Origin: an uncultured Lachnospiraceae bacterium
GTDB lineage: Bacteria; Bacillota; Clostridia; Lachnospirales; Lachnospiraceae
DNA: 64,000 bases
Assembly (NCBI GenBank): GCA_910579865.1
Contig: CAJTXA010000003.1
Coordinates: 62,001-126,000, forward strand
Direction: 5' to 3'
The notes beneath the pieces were generated by a model. It was not told where the DNA came from. It saw nothing but the letters and a program-made list of their open reading frames with translations, and did no database searches. A program made the translations under genes and the position numbers. Shown here one piece after another: positions 1-8,637 of the stretch; position 1 is the stretch's first letter; each line of letters begins with the position of its first letter.

Positions 1-333
1 ATTTGGGTTTAATGCGTTATTGATCTGTGACATCTGAAGCTCATACTCAAAATCAGTAATCGCACGAAGACCTCTTACAATCATATTTGCTTGAGACTTT
101 GTAGCAAAATCTACTAACAAACCATCAAAAGACTGAATGGTTACATGTTTTAGGTGCTTTGTCACTTCCTTTAACATATTAACACGTTCTTCTACGGAAA
201 ACAATGGACTTTTTGCCTTATTATTCAATACTCCTACAATTAATTCATCTGTAATAGCAAGGGAACGTTCTATTATATCTAGATGGCCTAATGTTACAGG
301 ATCAAAACTGCCAGGATAAATTGCTCGATTCAT
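1..333 (-). CDS. coaD: Phosphopantetheine adenylyltransferase, 3' end cut by window edge
   Basis: CoaD joins 4'-phosphopantetheine and ATP to dephospho-CoA, the penultimate step of coenzyme A synthesis, in the cytoplasm. The first 111 codons are present and the gene runs off the left edge. The N-terminus reads MNRAIYPGSFDPVTLGHLD, which contains the nucleotidyltransferase GxFDPxTxGH motif (here GSFDPVTLGH) that binds ATP; VRGLRAITDFEYE further on is the other CoaD signature. The ATG is one base beyond the rsmD stop, so translation is probably coupled; rsmD-coaD is a very common bacterial gene pair. Confidence 0.95.
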   Translation of the reverse strand, partial: MNRAIYPGSFDPVTLGHLDIIERSLAITDELIVGVLNNKAKSPLFSVEERVNMLKEVTKHLKHVTIQSFDGLLVDFATKSQANMIVRGLRAITDFEYELQMSQINNALNPN

Positions 334-334
334 A

Positions 335-922
335 CTATTCCCTCTCTTCTATTTCCTGTTCTTTTTTTCTGCAAAAGATATGTTTATTTGTTTTATATCG
401 TTTTTCTTTTTCTATTAAAAATCCCATCTGTTCCATATCCTTATTTTCTTTTAATTCTGTTTTTATAGATGTTTCTATCACAATTAATGTTTCTTCTTTT
501 GCTAATTTCGATTGACTTAAATATTGTAATACTTGTTTTTCATACCCTTTTCCATAGGGAGGATCTAAAAAAATCAGATCAAATGCCACATCTTTTCCCT
601 CTAAGCGGCTAAGTGCGGTCAAAAAGTCACACTCCATTACAATTGCATCTTTCTCTAACTTTGTAAATTTTAAATTGTCACGAATACAAGCTGCTGCTTT
701 TTTATTATTTTCTACAAAATAAGCTACTTTTGCACCACGGCTTAAGGCTTCTATCCCAATTCCCCCACTTCCAGAAAAAAGGTCTAAAACAAAACTACCT
801 GAAATATCCTCTTGTAGCATATTAAATAACGTTTCTTTAATACGATCGGTTGTTGGTCTAGTTTCCATTCCTTCTATTGTCTTAAGTGGAAGCCTTCTTG
901 CTTTTCCTGCTATCACTCGCAT
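335..922 (-). CDS. rsmD: 16S rRNA (guanine966-N2)-methyltransferase
   Basis: Methylates G966 of 16S rRNA with S-adenosylmethionine during small-subunit assembly. The 195-residue protein has the usual family length. The N-terminus MRVIAGKARR and the TRPTTDRIKETLFN block (21-34) are RsmD hallmarks; the SAM-binding motif I VLDLFSGSGGIGIEAL lies at 45-60 and the catalytic DPPY motif of N2/N6 methyltransferases at 120-123. First gene of a two-gene operon with coaD. A promoter-like TTGTAA-N16-TATAAT lies about 60-90 bases upstream. Confidence 0.95.
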   Translation of the reverse strand: MRVIAGKARRLPLKTIEGMETRPTTDRIKETLFNMLQEDISGSFVLDLFSGSGGIGIEALSRGAKVAYFVENNKKAAACIRDNLKFTKLEKDAIVMECDFLTALSRLEGKDVAFDLIFLDPPYGKGYEKQVLQYLSQSKLAKEETLIVIETSIKTELKENKDMEQMGFLIEKEKRYKTNKHIFCRKKEQEIEERE

Positions 923-983
923 GGGATTCTCCTATCTCTCTCCAAAATTCATACCATTCTTTTTGTATTAGTATACGATAATG

Positions 984-1011
984 ATTATAACAGAAAAATA
1001 GCTCCTTACAA
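984..1011 (-). promoter_or_regulatory. Putative sigma-A promoter of rsmD-coaD
   Basis: On the minus strand TTGTAA (1006-1011) is followed after 16 bases by a perfect TATAAT (984-989). It faces rsmD and lies about 60 bases before its ATG. Assigned by consensus only. Confidence 0.55.
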
Positions 1012-1133
1012 GTATTTTTTTTAGGATAACTTACTTTTCTTTTTTTGAAATATGATTTATACTTATTTTAATCAAATCGATTCTTCTTTTCTTTCTAGTT
1101 GTATAATATAAAGAAAGGCAGGTGTCCATAACA

Positions 1134-2897
1134 ATGAAAAAACAAATACTAGAAACCCGCTGGACCAAACAAATCAATGAAACAAATGTTTGGCAGGAAT
1201 ATCCTCGTCCTACTATGGTTCGATCTTCTTATATGAATCTAAACGGTTATTGGGACTATGCAATAAAAAAGAACTCCTGTTTTCCTTCTAGCTATCATGG
1301 TAAGATCTTAGTTCCATTTTCACCAGAATCCAAACTATCTGGTGTAGAACGGCAGTTAAAACCAAAAGAATTTCTTTGGTATCACAGAATTCTCCCTGCT
1401 GTAAAATGCCAAAAAAATGAGCGTCTTTATTTACATTTTGGTGCAGTCGATCAGGCTTGTACTGTCTATTTAAATCAACAAGAAGTAGGATATCATCAAG
1501 GGGGTTATCTTCCCTTTTCTATTGATATTACAGACGCATTTCAAAGTTTTCATTCCACTACAAACTGTGAACTTTTCGTTCGAGTAACCGATCCAAGCGA
1601 TACTTCTTATCATAGCCGTGGAAAACAAAAACTACACAATAGTGGTATGTTTTATACTGCGCAAAGTGGTATCTGGCAAACAGTCTGGATGGAAATTGTA
1701 CCTGATAACTTTATTCGCTATGTGAAATTTACTCCTAATTATGATAAAAAAGAAGTTACTGTAAAAATCTCCACAGAAAGAAATTGTTCTGCTTTTTTAC
1801 AATTAGAAACAAAAGAACATACCTATTCTATCACAAGCAACCAAAGTTTTACTATTCCATTAAAGAATTTTCATGCTTGGAGTCCAGAAGATCCTTATCT
1901 TTATCAAGTGAAAATTACTACACAAACAGACTGCATCAAAAGTTATTTTGCTGTTCGTAAATGTGATATTCAAACAGATAAAAATGGAATTCGGCGGATT
2001 TTTCTTAACAATAAGCCTTACCTGCAAATAGGGTTACTTGATCAAGGCTATTGGCCAGATGGACTTTATACCCCTCCTTGTGAAGAAGCGATGATTTTTG
2101 ATATCCTCTCAATTAAAAAGCTTGGTTTTAATATGATACGCAAACATTTAAAAATTGAATCCGAACGTTGGTATTATACCTGTGATCGGTTAGGTATTCT
2201 GGTTTGGCAAGACATGGTAAATGGTGGTTCCCATTATCATCACTGGTTTGTCACATACCTAGCTACTTTTTTCAATTATTCTGGGAAAAAAATTTCGGAT
2301 CAACCTCACGCTTTACTTTCTCGTCAACATAAAGAGGGAAGAAAAGAATGGGCAAAAGAAGTTGTTTCTACAATTCGCACATTATACCATCATCCTTGTA
2401 TTGTCTGTTGGGTTCCATTTAATGAAGGTTGGGGGCAATTTCGTGCATTATTTGCAGCAGAGTTCATTCATAATCTTGATAAGGGACGACTAATTGATCA
2501 TGCCAGTGGCTGGTTTGATCAAGGCGGAGGGGATATTAAAAGTATCCACTACTATTTTTTCTCTCTTATTTTAAAACCAGAGCGACGTGCTCTTGCTCTA
2601 ACGGAATTTGGCGGATATGCTTGGTATGTAAAAGGCCATAGTTATTCCTTAAAAATATTTGGATATCGAGCCTTTCAAAATAAAGATTCTCTAACAAAAG
2701 GCTATGCAAAATTAATGGAAGAACTTATTTTTCCTGCTTTTCAAAATGGGCTTTCTGCTTCTGTCTATACACAACTTTCCGATGTAGAAGAAGAAATGAA
2801 TGGAATTTTTACTTATGATCGAAAACTTTTAAAATTAGATAAAAATACCATTCTTAAATGGAACCAAAAAATAAAAAATTTAGAAATAAAAAGATAA
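1134..2897 (+). CDS. Glycoside hydrolase family 2 protein (beta-galactosidase/beta-glucuronidase type)
   Basis: A retaining glycosidase of the GH2 fold: N-terminal jelly-roll sugar-binding domain (about 20-180), an immunoglobulin-like domain (about 185-265) and a TIM barrel. The acid/base glutamate is E431 in VPFNEGWGQF and the likely nucleophile is E491 in LTEFGGYA, both as expected. No signal peptide, so it should act on imported sugars in the cytoplasm. I chose the ATG at 1134 because AAGGCAGG lies about 11 bases upstream; an in-frame GTG at 1122 is inside that site. At 587 residues it is short for LacZ and closer to compact beta-glucuronidase-like enzymes. It stands alone on the plus strand between minus-strand operons. 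Substrate cannot be read from the sequence. Confidence 0.88.
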   Translation: MKKQILETRWTKQINETNVWQEYPRPTMVRSSYMNLNGYWDYAIKKNSCFPSSYHGKILVPFSPESKLSGVERQLKPKEFLWYHRILPAVKCQKNERLYLHFGAVDQACTVYLNQQEVGYHQGGYLPFSIDITDAFQSFHSTTNCELFVRVTDPSDTSYHSRGKQKLHNSGMFYTAQSGIWQTVWMEIVPDNFIRYVKFTPNYDKKEVTVKISTERNCSAFLQLETKEHTYSITSNQSFTIPLKNFHAWSPEDPYLYQVKITTQTDCIKSYFAVRKCDIQTDKNGIRRIFLNNKPYLQIGLLDQGYWPDGLYTPPCEEAMIFDILSIKKLGFNMIRKHLKIESERWYYTCDRLGILVWQDMVNGGSHYHHWFVTYLATFFNYSGKKISDQPHALLSRQHKEGRKEWAKEVVSTIRTLYHHPCIVCWVPFNEGWGQFRALFAAEFIHNLDKGRLIDHASGWFDQGGGDIKSIHYYFFSLILKPERRALALTEFGGYAWYVKGHSYSLKIFGYRAFQNKDSLTKGYAKLMEELIFPAFQNGLSASVYTQLSDVEEEMNGIFTYDRKLLKLDKNTILKWNQKIKNLEIKR

Positions 2898-2898
2898 T

Positions 2899-2924
2899 AA
2901 GGCGCTAAAAACAGCGCCTTTTCT
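2899..2924. terminator. Bidirectional intrinsic terminator
   Basis: AAGGCGCT-aaaaac-AGCGCCTT, a perfect 8-bp stem flanked by A and T runs, sits between the convergent GH2 gene and the acetyltransferase gene, and can serve both. Confidence 0.85.
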
Positions 2925-3394
2925 TATAAAACAACTTCCATTCCTATTTTTTGTGGTTTTAATCCACAAGACTGATAAAACTGAATTGCAGCTTCATTTA
3001 GACTCCATACATTTAATGTTACATTGTAACAATGATTCTGTCTTGCAAGTGCAAGTACTTCCTGATAAAGCTTACTTCCAATATGTTTTCCTCTCTGCTT
3101 TTCATCTACACATAAATCATCAATATATAACGTTTTTTTATCTGTTAAAATATTGTCCTCTTTATACTGTTGAAACATACAAAATGCATATCCCAAAACT
3201 TCCTGCATCGAATCCACAGCAACCAAAATCGGTCTCTGATTATTTAAAATCAATTCCTTTAACTGTTCATCGGTATATTTTTTCGCTCCATACCGAAATA
3301 AATCTGGTCTTCCTCTATGATGAATCAAACACACCTGAAGCAATAAACGATTGAGTCCCTCTATATCTCTTTCTTCTGCTCTTCTAATTTCCAT
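2924..3394 (-). CDS. GNAT-family N-acetyltransferase
   Basis: A 156-residue acetyltransferase using acetyl-CoA; substrate unknown. The acetyl-CoA-binding motif A is visible as IDDLCVDEKQRGKHIG, with the QRGKHIG pyrophosphate loop, followed by a C-terminal LNEAAIQFYQSCGL block typical of GNATs. I chose the ATG at 3394 because GGAAAGGA lies nine bases upstream; an earlier in-frame ATG at 3415 overlaps the end of the cyclophilin gene (ATGA) and contains that same ribosome binding site. Last gene of a three-gene minus-strand group with the cyclophilin and HD-domain genes. Confidence 0.85.
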   Translation of the reverse strand: MEIRRAEERDIEGLNRLLLQVCLIHHRGRPDLFRYGAKKYTDEQLKELILNNQRPILVAVDSMQEVLGYAFCMFQQYKEDNILTDKKTLYIDDLCVDEKQRGKHIGSKLYQEVLALARQNHCYNVTLNVWSLNEAAIQFYQSCGLKPQKIGMEVVL

Positions 3395-3411
3395 CTTGAT
3401 TTTTCCTTTCC

Positions 3412-4077
3412 TCATTCGCTTTCTTTTGGTTCTGCTACTACTATATGTTCTATAATTGGTTGATTTTCTGCTGGCAAAATACCATTAAAATCCTGTCCTG
3501 TTGCTGTTGCACAGATATCATCTACAATTTCCATTCCCTCTGTTACATAGCCAAATGCTGCATAATCTCCATCTAAGCTTGGACTGTCTTGATGCACAAT
3601 AAAAAACTGAGAACTAGCACTATCTGGCAGCATGGAACGTGCCATAGAAATTGCTCCTCTTGTATGTTTTAATGGATTTTCTATCCCATTATTTGGAAAT
3701 TCTCCAGTAATCTTTACCTCTGATCCACCATACCCATCTCCCTGTGGATCTCCTCCTTGTATCATAAACCCATCTACTACTCTATGAAACGTAAGTCCAT
3801 CATAAAAACCTTCTTTTACCAACTGAATAAAATTTGTTACAGTAATTGGAGCATGATCTGCATCTAGCTCAACATAGATTGTTCCTTTTTCCTTTATCTG
3901 AATTTCTACATAATGTTTCCCAGTTAAAAGTTCCTCCTCACTTTGTTCTGTTATAGATTTTGTTTCTGATGTCGTAAATTGTATGTTTTCTTTTCCACAA
4001 GCAGTAATACCTATCATACAAAACAAAGTAAAAATCCAAAAACGAAACCATTTTTTTCTTTCTTTCCTCTTTTTCAT
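3412..4077 (-). CDS. Cyclophilin-type peptidyl-prolyl isomerase, lipoprotein
   Basis: Catalyses cis-trans isomerisation of prolyl bonds outside the membrane. The N-terminus is a basic stretch plus hydrophobic segment ending in the lipobox ITAC with Cys27, so the protein is probably lipid-anchored. The cyclophilin domain covers about 55-215, with the active-site FHRV at 97-100 and QGGDP at 107-111. Lies 36 bases after the HD-domain gene and overlaps the longest reading of the next acetyltransferase. The nearest GGAG is about 17 bases from the ATG, longer than ideal, so the start is slightly uncertain. It probably folds secreted proteins, like the PrsA-type foldase encoded at 26.3 kb. Confidence 0.9.
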   Translation of the reverse strand: MKKRKERKKWFRFWIFTLFCMIGITACGKENIQFTTSETKSITEQSEEELLTGKHYVEIQIKEKGTIYVELDADHAPITVTNFIQLVKEGFYDGLTFHRVVDGFMIQGGDPQGDGYGGSEVKITGEFPNNGIENPLKHTRGAISMARSMLPDSASSQFFIVHQDSPSLDGDYAAFGYVTEGMEIVDDICATATGQDFNGILPAENQPIIEHIVVAEPKESE

Positions 4078-4113
4078 AAATTTTTTATAAACACTCCTTT
4101 TATTATAAAATTC

Positions 4114-4767
4114 TTAACTCATTTTCTTAGAGTCTTTCCATCCAGCAGAATCCTCATATATCTGAATTGTTGCATCAATCGAATCTACCACACTGACAAT
4201 ATGATACTTTAAAACAAAAAGAGCATCTGCTTTATCTGGATATCTCTGTTTTACCTTTCGAAGAAGCGGAAGTACATACTGTCTAGTTTCTTCAATATAA
4301 GCCTTTAGTTTCTCCTTTGAAAACGCTCCTGCCATACAAGAAACATTATGACAACGGTCAATTAATTTTGTAATTGCTGCCTCTCGACTTTCTAAAATTT
4401 CATTATAATATCGATTTTTTGCAATCTCTTTTGTTTCTCCTTCCATCACACGAAATGTCAATAATGTCACTCCCCGCCGCACAGTCTCATTTACTGGAAG
4501 TTCTTCAAAACGAATATTACAGTCCTCACAGACATCATGCAACAATATAGTTGCAATAATATCATCCTCCTTAATTCCAATGCTAAGAGCATTACACGCC
4601 ATTGTAAGTGGATGCACAATATAAGGTTCTCCTCCCTTTCGTATTTGTCCTTCATGCTTGTCTCTTGCAAAAGATAACGCTTTTAAAGTCTGTGTCATAC
4701 CTGCTCCAGAAGCATAGCCACGGATATAAGTATACATCTTATCTGGATAAAACATGGTTCTTTTCAT
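4114..4767 (-). CDS. HD-domain phosphohydrolase, RelA/SpoT hydrolase-like
   Basis: A 217-residue protein made of a single metal-dependent HD domain. Its pattern follows the (p)ppGpp hydrolase half of RelA/SpoT: H38 in DKHEGQIRKG, H52 in YIVHPL, H77-D78 with E81-D82 in LLHDVCED, and KLIDRCHN at 134-141. No synthetase, TGS or ACT domain follows. It may therefore be a small alarmone hydrolase of the Mesh1 type, or another nucleotide phosphohydrolase; family membership is clear but the substrate is inferred. AAAGGA precedes the ATG. First gene of a group with the cyclophilin lipoprotein and acetyltransferase, which does not help to assign function. Confidence 0.8.
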   Translation of the reverse strand: MKRTMFYPDKMYTYIRGYASGAGMTQTLKALSFARDKHEGQIRKGGEPYIVHPLTMACNALSIGIKEDDIIATILLHDVCEDCNIRFEELPVNETVRRGVTLLTFRVMEGETKEIAKNRYYNEILESREAAITKLIDRCHNVSCMAGAFSKEKLKAYIEETRQYVLPLLRKVKQRYPDKADALFVLKYHIVSVVDSIDATIQIYEDSAGWKDSKKMS

Positions 4768-4886
4768 CTTTTTTTCCTTTATTATTTATTTTTAACCAAG
4801 TCTATTATGTCACATTCTTTCTTATTTCGCAATACTCTTAAAACAAAAAACCTGCCATTTTCTCATTAAAATCCATAGAAACACAT

Positions 4887-6185
4887 CTATAAAATATCAA
4901 TATATTCCCCAACTAAGGCTTTATTCATACTTCGTACAGCACAAAACTTTCCGCACATCGAACAGCTATCCTCCTGTTCTGGCTTTCGCTCCCTTCGAAT
5001 CCGTTTTGCTGTCTCTTTATCCATCGCACACTCCCACTGCTTTTCCCAATCCAATGTTTGCCGTGCCCTAGCCATCGCATCATCCAATTCTCTTGCTCCA
5101 CGAATTCCCTTTGCAATATCAGCCGCATGTGCTGCAATTCGAGAAGCCATAATTCCCTGCCGCACATCCTCTAGATTCGGCAAAGCTAGATGCTCTGCCG
5201 GAGTGACATAGCAAAGAAAAGAGGCTCCTGCTGTTGCAGCAATTGCTCCACCAATTGCTGCAGTAATATGATCATATCCAGGTGCAATATCTGTTACCAA
5301 AGGTCCTAATACATAAAATGGTGCCCCCATACAAACCGTCTGCTGCATCTTCATATTTGCAGCAATTTGATCAATAGGCATATGTCCGGGACCTTCTACC
5401 AGAACTTGTACATCCCGTTCCCAAGCTCGCTTTGTCAACTCCCCTAATCGTACTAATTCTTCAATCTGGCAGACATCAGAAGCATCTGCAAGACAGCCAG
5501 GACGGCAAGCATCTCCAAGAGAAATTGTCACATCATATTCCCGACAAATTTCTAAAATTTCAGAATAATATTGATAAAAAGGATTCTCTTCCCCTGTCAT
5601 ACACATCCAAGCAAATACCAAAGAACCACCACGTGAAACCAAATTCATCTTTCGTTTCTGTTTTCGAATCTGTTCAATTGTTTTTTTCGTAATACCACAA
5701 TGCAGTGTAACAAAATCTACTCCATTTTCCGCATGAAGCCGAATTACATCCAAAAAATCTTGTGCACGTAATGTAGCTAAATCCCGCTGATAATGGATTA
5801 CTGCATCATAAACTGGAACTGTACCTATCATAACTGGACATTCTGCTGTCAATTTTTTACGGAATGGTTCTGTATCTCCATGAGAAGATAAATCCATAAT
5901 GGAATGAGCACCCATAGAAACGGCTTCTAATACTTTTTTCATTTCCACATCATAATCTTTACAATCCCTAGAAACACCAAGATTTACATTGATCTTTGTA
6001 CGAAGCATTGCTCCAATTCCTTCTGCTTTTAAACAAGTATGCTTTTTATTTGCACAAATTACTACTTTTCCTTCTGCTACAAGCGGCATCAACTCCTCCA
6101 CTGTCATTTGTTCTTTTATAGCAACTAATTTTAACTGTTCTGTTACAATTCCTTTTTTGGCTGCTTCCATTTGTGTTGCATACAT
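4887..6185 (-). CDS. thiC: Phosphomethylpyrimidine synthase ThiC
   Basis: Radical SAM enzyme that rearranges aminoimidazole ribotide to hydroxymethylpyrimidine phosphate, the pyrimidine half of thiamine. The 432-residue length fits the short anaerobic form without the long N-terminal extension. The C-terminal cluster motif is CSMCGKFC (C408, C411, C415): CX2CX3C as read here, one residue shorter than the CX2CX4C I recall for E. coli. EGPGHMPIDQI and GPLVTDIAPGYDHITAAIGGA are core ThiC blocks. Last gene of the thiamine operon; its ATG overlaps the thiD stop by one base (TAATG), so translation is probably coupled. Controlled through the upstream TPP riboswitch. Confidence 0.96.
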   Translation of the reverse strand: MYATQMEAAKKGIVTEQLKLVAIKEQMTVEELMPLVAEGKVVICANKKHTCLKAEGIGAMLRTKINVNLGVSRDCKDYDVEMKKVLEAVSMGAHSIMDLSSHGDTEPFRKKLTAECPVMIGTVPVYDAVIHYQRDLATLRAQDFLDVIRLHAENGVDFVTLHCGITKKTIEQIRKQKRKMNLVSRGGSLVFAWMCMTGEENPFYQYYSEILEICREYDVTISLGDACRPGCLADASDVCQIEELVRLGELTKRAWERDVQVLVEGPGHMPIDQIAANMKMQQTVCMGAPFYVLGPLVTDIAPGYDHITAAIGGAIAATAGASFLCYVTPAEHLALPNLEDVRQGIMASRIAAHAADIAKGIRGARELDDAMARARQTLDWEKQWECAMDKETAKRIRRERKPEQEDSCSMCGKFCAVRSMNKALVGEYIDIL

Positions 6186-6991
6186 TATTTCTCCACCTCC
6201 ATATAAATATGATTTAATGGCCCATTTCCTTTTCCTAAATAGATCTCATTTTGAAAAGCACCATTTAAATACGCTTTTGCTAACCTTACACTTTCCTCTA
6301 AACCAATTCCTTTGGCCAAATTTGATACAATAGCAGAACTTAATGTACACCCTGTCCCATGTGTATTGGAAGCTAGATAACGTACTCCATTTATCCAAAT
6401 TTTTCGATCTGTATCAAATTCATATAAAAAATCATTGGCTTGTTTGATATTATTTGTGCTATGTCCTCCCTTTAAAAGAACACTGCAACCAAAACGTTTT
6501 CCCATCTCAATCGCTGCTTCTTCTATTTTTTTCTTTGTGTTTAATTTTCTATTTACGAATCTTTCTGCTTCTAGAAGATTCGGTGTAATCAATCTTGCAA
6601 TTGGAAATAATCGCTTTTCTAATGTTTCTATTCCATCTTGCTCAAAAAGCATTGTTTTACTGGTTGAACTTAAAACAGGATCAAATACAATATTATTTGC
6701 CTGATAATAGCATAGTCGTTCTGCAATAATTTCCGCAAAAGAGGCCGAAACAACCATACCAATTTTCACTGCATCTGGCACAATATCTGTAAAAATACTA
6801 TCCATCTGCTGCTTTAAAAATTCCTCTGTTACTTTATAAATAGCAGATATTCCTGTTGTATTTTGCGCTGTTAATGCAGTAATTACACTCATTCCATATA
6901 CGCCATGTACTGTCATTGTTTTTAAATCTGCTTGTATTCCTGCTCCACCAGAACAATCACTTCCTGCAATTGTAAGTGCTGTTTTCATCAA
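6185..6991 (-). CDS. thiD: Hydroxymethylpyrimidine/phosphomethylpyrimidine kinase ThiD
   Basis: Phosphorylates HMP and then HMP-P to HMP-PP, the pyrimidine substrate of ThiE. The 268-residue ribokinase-like protein begins MMKTALTIAGSDCSGGAGIQ, the characteristic substrate-binding N-terminus, and carries the ATP/anion-hole motif THGTGCTLSSAI near residues 230-240. It overlaps thiE by four bases (ATGA) and thiC by one. It links ThiC (de novo HMP-P) to ThiE (coupling) and also permits HMP salvage. Confidence 0.96.
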   Translation of the reverse strand: MMKTALTIAGSDCSGGAGIQADLKTMTVHGVYGMSVITALTAQNTTGISAIYKVTEEFLKQQMDSIFTDIVPDAVKIGMVVSASFAEIIAERLCYYQANNIVFDPVLSSTSKTMLFEQDGIETLEKRLFPIARLITPNLLEAERFVNRKLNTKKKIEEAAIEMGKRFGCSVLLKGGHSTNNIKQANDFLYEFDTDRKIWINGVRYLASNTHGTGCTLSSAIVSNLAKGIGLEESVRLAKAYLNGAFQNEIYLGKGNGPLNHIYMEVEK

Positions 6992-7650
6992 ATTTCCTTT
7001 CTTTCGATAGAATGAATTTCTTTACAAACCAGTTTTGCTTTTTCCTTTAACTGCAATGTCGCTTTTTGAATTTCTTTTTCTGCAAAAATTGCACGAATTA
7101 CAGCGATACCAGAAATTCCAGTACCAATAAGCTGTTTTATATTCTCTTTTGTAATTCCTCCAATTGCCACAACTGGAATAGAAACTGCTTGGCAAATTTG
7201 TCGTAAGGTTTCTTTCTCTACTGCTTTGGCATCTGCCTTTGAACTAGTTGGAAATATAGCACCTACTCCCAAATAATCTGCCCCTTGTTGCTCTGCTAAA
7301 ATAGCTTGCTCCACAGTTTGAACGGAAACACCAAGTATTTTTTCTTTTCCAATTTCCTTTCGTGCTTGATCGGCTGCCATATCACTTTGTCCTACATGAA
7401 CCCCATCCGCATTTAATTGGCAAGCCAATTTTACTTGGTCATTGATTAAAAATGGAACTTGATAATGAAAACAAAGAGCTTGTATTGTTTTAGCTTCTCT
7501 ATAAAACTCTTCCTTCGATAATTGCTTTTCCCGAAGTTGTAACATAGTAATACCACCTTTTAAAGCCTCTTCTACTTGAGAAGCAAGTGTAACTCCATTT
7601 AACCAGCTTCGATCGGTTACTGCATAAAGTAATACCTTATTGGATTTCAT
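6988..7650 (-). CDS. thiE: Thiamine-phosphate synthase ThiE
   Basis: Couples HMP-PP with thiazole phosphate to form thiamine phosphate. The 220-residue TIM-barrel protein shows TMLQLREKQLSKEEF near 35-50, NADGVHVGQSDM near 130 and GADYLGVGAIFPTSSK, the ThiE pyrophosphate/thiazole-binding blocks, then VVAIGGIT. It overlaps thiM by 14 bases and thiD by 4, so the operon is strongly coupled. A separate thiamine-phosphate kinase (thiL) is not in this window. Confidence 0.96.
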   Translation of the reverse strand: MKSNKVLLYAVTDRSWLNGVTLASQVEEALKGGITMLQLREKQLSKEEFYREAKTIQALCFHYQVPFLINDQVKLACQLNADGVHVGQSDMAADQARKEIGKEKILGVSVQTVEQAILAEQQGADYLGVGAIFPTSSKADAKAVEKETLRQICQAVSIPVVAIGGITKENIKQLIGTGISGIAVIRAIFAEKEIQKATLQLKEKAKLVCKEIHSIERKEI

Positions 7651-8458
7651 ATCTAGCTCCCTTCTCTAAACAAACCCCATTCATTTGATCGATTGCATCA
7701 ATAATTCGATTTCGATAGGTAGCAATTCCATCTCCTTTTTCCATTCTTTCCCATGCAAGTTCCCCAGCAAGCCCCATTGCACAAACTGCTGCTACACAAG
7801 CCTCTAGCTTTTGTTTTGGGTTTGCTGCCAGATATGCTGTTACCAAAGCAGAAAGTTGACAGCCTGTACCTGTAACCTGACTCATTTTAGGATGACCATT
7901 TTGAATACTATAACAGGATGTGCCATCTAAAACCAAATCAATTTTTCCAGTACAAATTACAATACACTGTTTCTCTTTTGCAAATATTTGAAGAAAATCG
8001 ATCATCTCTTCTTTATTTTCTTCTGTTACTGCATCTGTCACACTTGCATCTACCCCTTTGGTATTCCTACTTCCTATCGCTAAAGCCTTTATCTCTGATA
8101 TATTTCCACGAATACAATCAAATGGAATCTGACTGCATAATTCCAATGCAGTATTCGTGCGGAGCGTACTTGCACCAGCTCCCACTGGATCTAATAAAAC
8201 ACAATGTCCCATCTTGACAGCTTTCTTTCCTGCCGCAAACATAGATGGTATGGTATGTTGATTTAAAGTCCCTATATTAATTGTAAGTCCATCACAAATT
8301 GCAGTGATTTCTTCTACCTCTTTAAACTCATCCGCCATAATTGGACTTGCTTTACAAGCAAGCAGCATATTTGCTACATCATTCGCCGTTACATAATTTG
8401 TAATATTATGAATAAATGGCTTCTTTTTTTCTACAGCTTCTAAACAATCTTTTAACAT
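7637..8458 (-). CDS. thiM: Hydroxyethylthiazole kinase ThiM
   Basis: Phosphorylates salvaged 4-methyl-5-(2-hydroxyethyl)thiazole to the thiazole substrate of ThiE. I chose the ATG at 8458 (273 residues) because AAGGAGG lies 5-6 bases upstream; an in-frame extension to 8512 would run through that site and the riboswitch terminator. HNITNYVTANDVAN near the N-terminus, LLDPVGAGAS and VTGTGCQLSALVTA are the family's substrate, Mg/ATP and anion-hole motifs. First gene of thiM-thiE-thiD-thiC. With no thiG, thiH, thiF or thiS here, this operon makes the pyrimidine de novo but takes the thiazole by salvage, unless those genes lie elsewhere. Confidence 0.95.
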   Translation of the reverse strand: MLKDCLEAVEKKKPFIHNITNYVTANDVANMLLACKASPIMADEFKEVEEITAICDGLTINIGTLNQHTIPSMFAAGKKAVKMGHCVLLDPVGAGASTLRTNTALELCSQIPFDCIRGNISEIKALAIGSRNTKGVDASVTDAVTEENKEEMIDFLQIFAKEKQCIVICTGKIDLVLDGTSCYSIQNGHPKMSQVTGTGCQLSALVTAYLAANPKQKLEACVAAVCAMGLAGELAWERMEKGDGIATYRNRIIDAIDQMNGVCLEKGARYEIQ

Positions 8459-8491
8459 TTGTTTCCTCCTTCTTTTCTGGGACAAAACAAC

Positions 8492-8526
8492 AAAAAAATG
8501 CAGACACGCCAATTCACATGTCTACA
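8492..8526 (-). terminator. Riboswitch-controlled intrinsic terminator before thiM
   Basis: On the minus strand TGTAGACATG - 8-base loop - CGTGTCTGCA is followed by seven T. It lies between the TPP aptamer and the thiM ribosome binding site, the expected place for an attenuation terminator stabilised when TPP is bound. The antiterminator partner was not resolved by eye. Confidence 0.85.
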
Positions 8527-8545
8527 TTCTATCACTGCACACAAT

Positions 8546-8631
8546 GTCCCTACGTTGGCATTATCCAAATCAGGTTTTAAGGGTAAAAGCCTCACATGCT
8601 TACTCTCAGCCTATTCTAATAAGCTCCCCAT
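8546..8631 (-). ncRNA. TPP riboswitch aptamer (THI element)
   Basis: Read on the minus strand the RNA has GGGGAGC, then CTGAGAGTAAGC, ACCCTT, ACCTGATTTGGATAATGCCA and GCGTAGGGA-like ACGTAGGGA in the canonical THI-box order. TPP binding is known to lower thiamine gene expression. It heads the thiM-thiE-thiD-thiC operon and begins almost at the predicted transcription start. Confidence 0.96.
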
Positions 8632-8637
8632 AATTTT

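Noticed and set aside
1122..1133. GTG start for the GH2 gene at 1122
   Set aside because: The GTG is inside the ribosome binding site of the ATG at 1134.
4985..5015. TTCGAATCC stretch resembling a tRNA T-loop
   Set aside because: It lies inside thiC in frame and no acceptor or anticodon stems can be formed around it.
8459..8512. ThiM extended by 18 residues upstream
   Set aside because: It would be translated from within the riboswitch terminator and through the ribosome binding site that serves the ATG at 8458.
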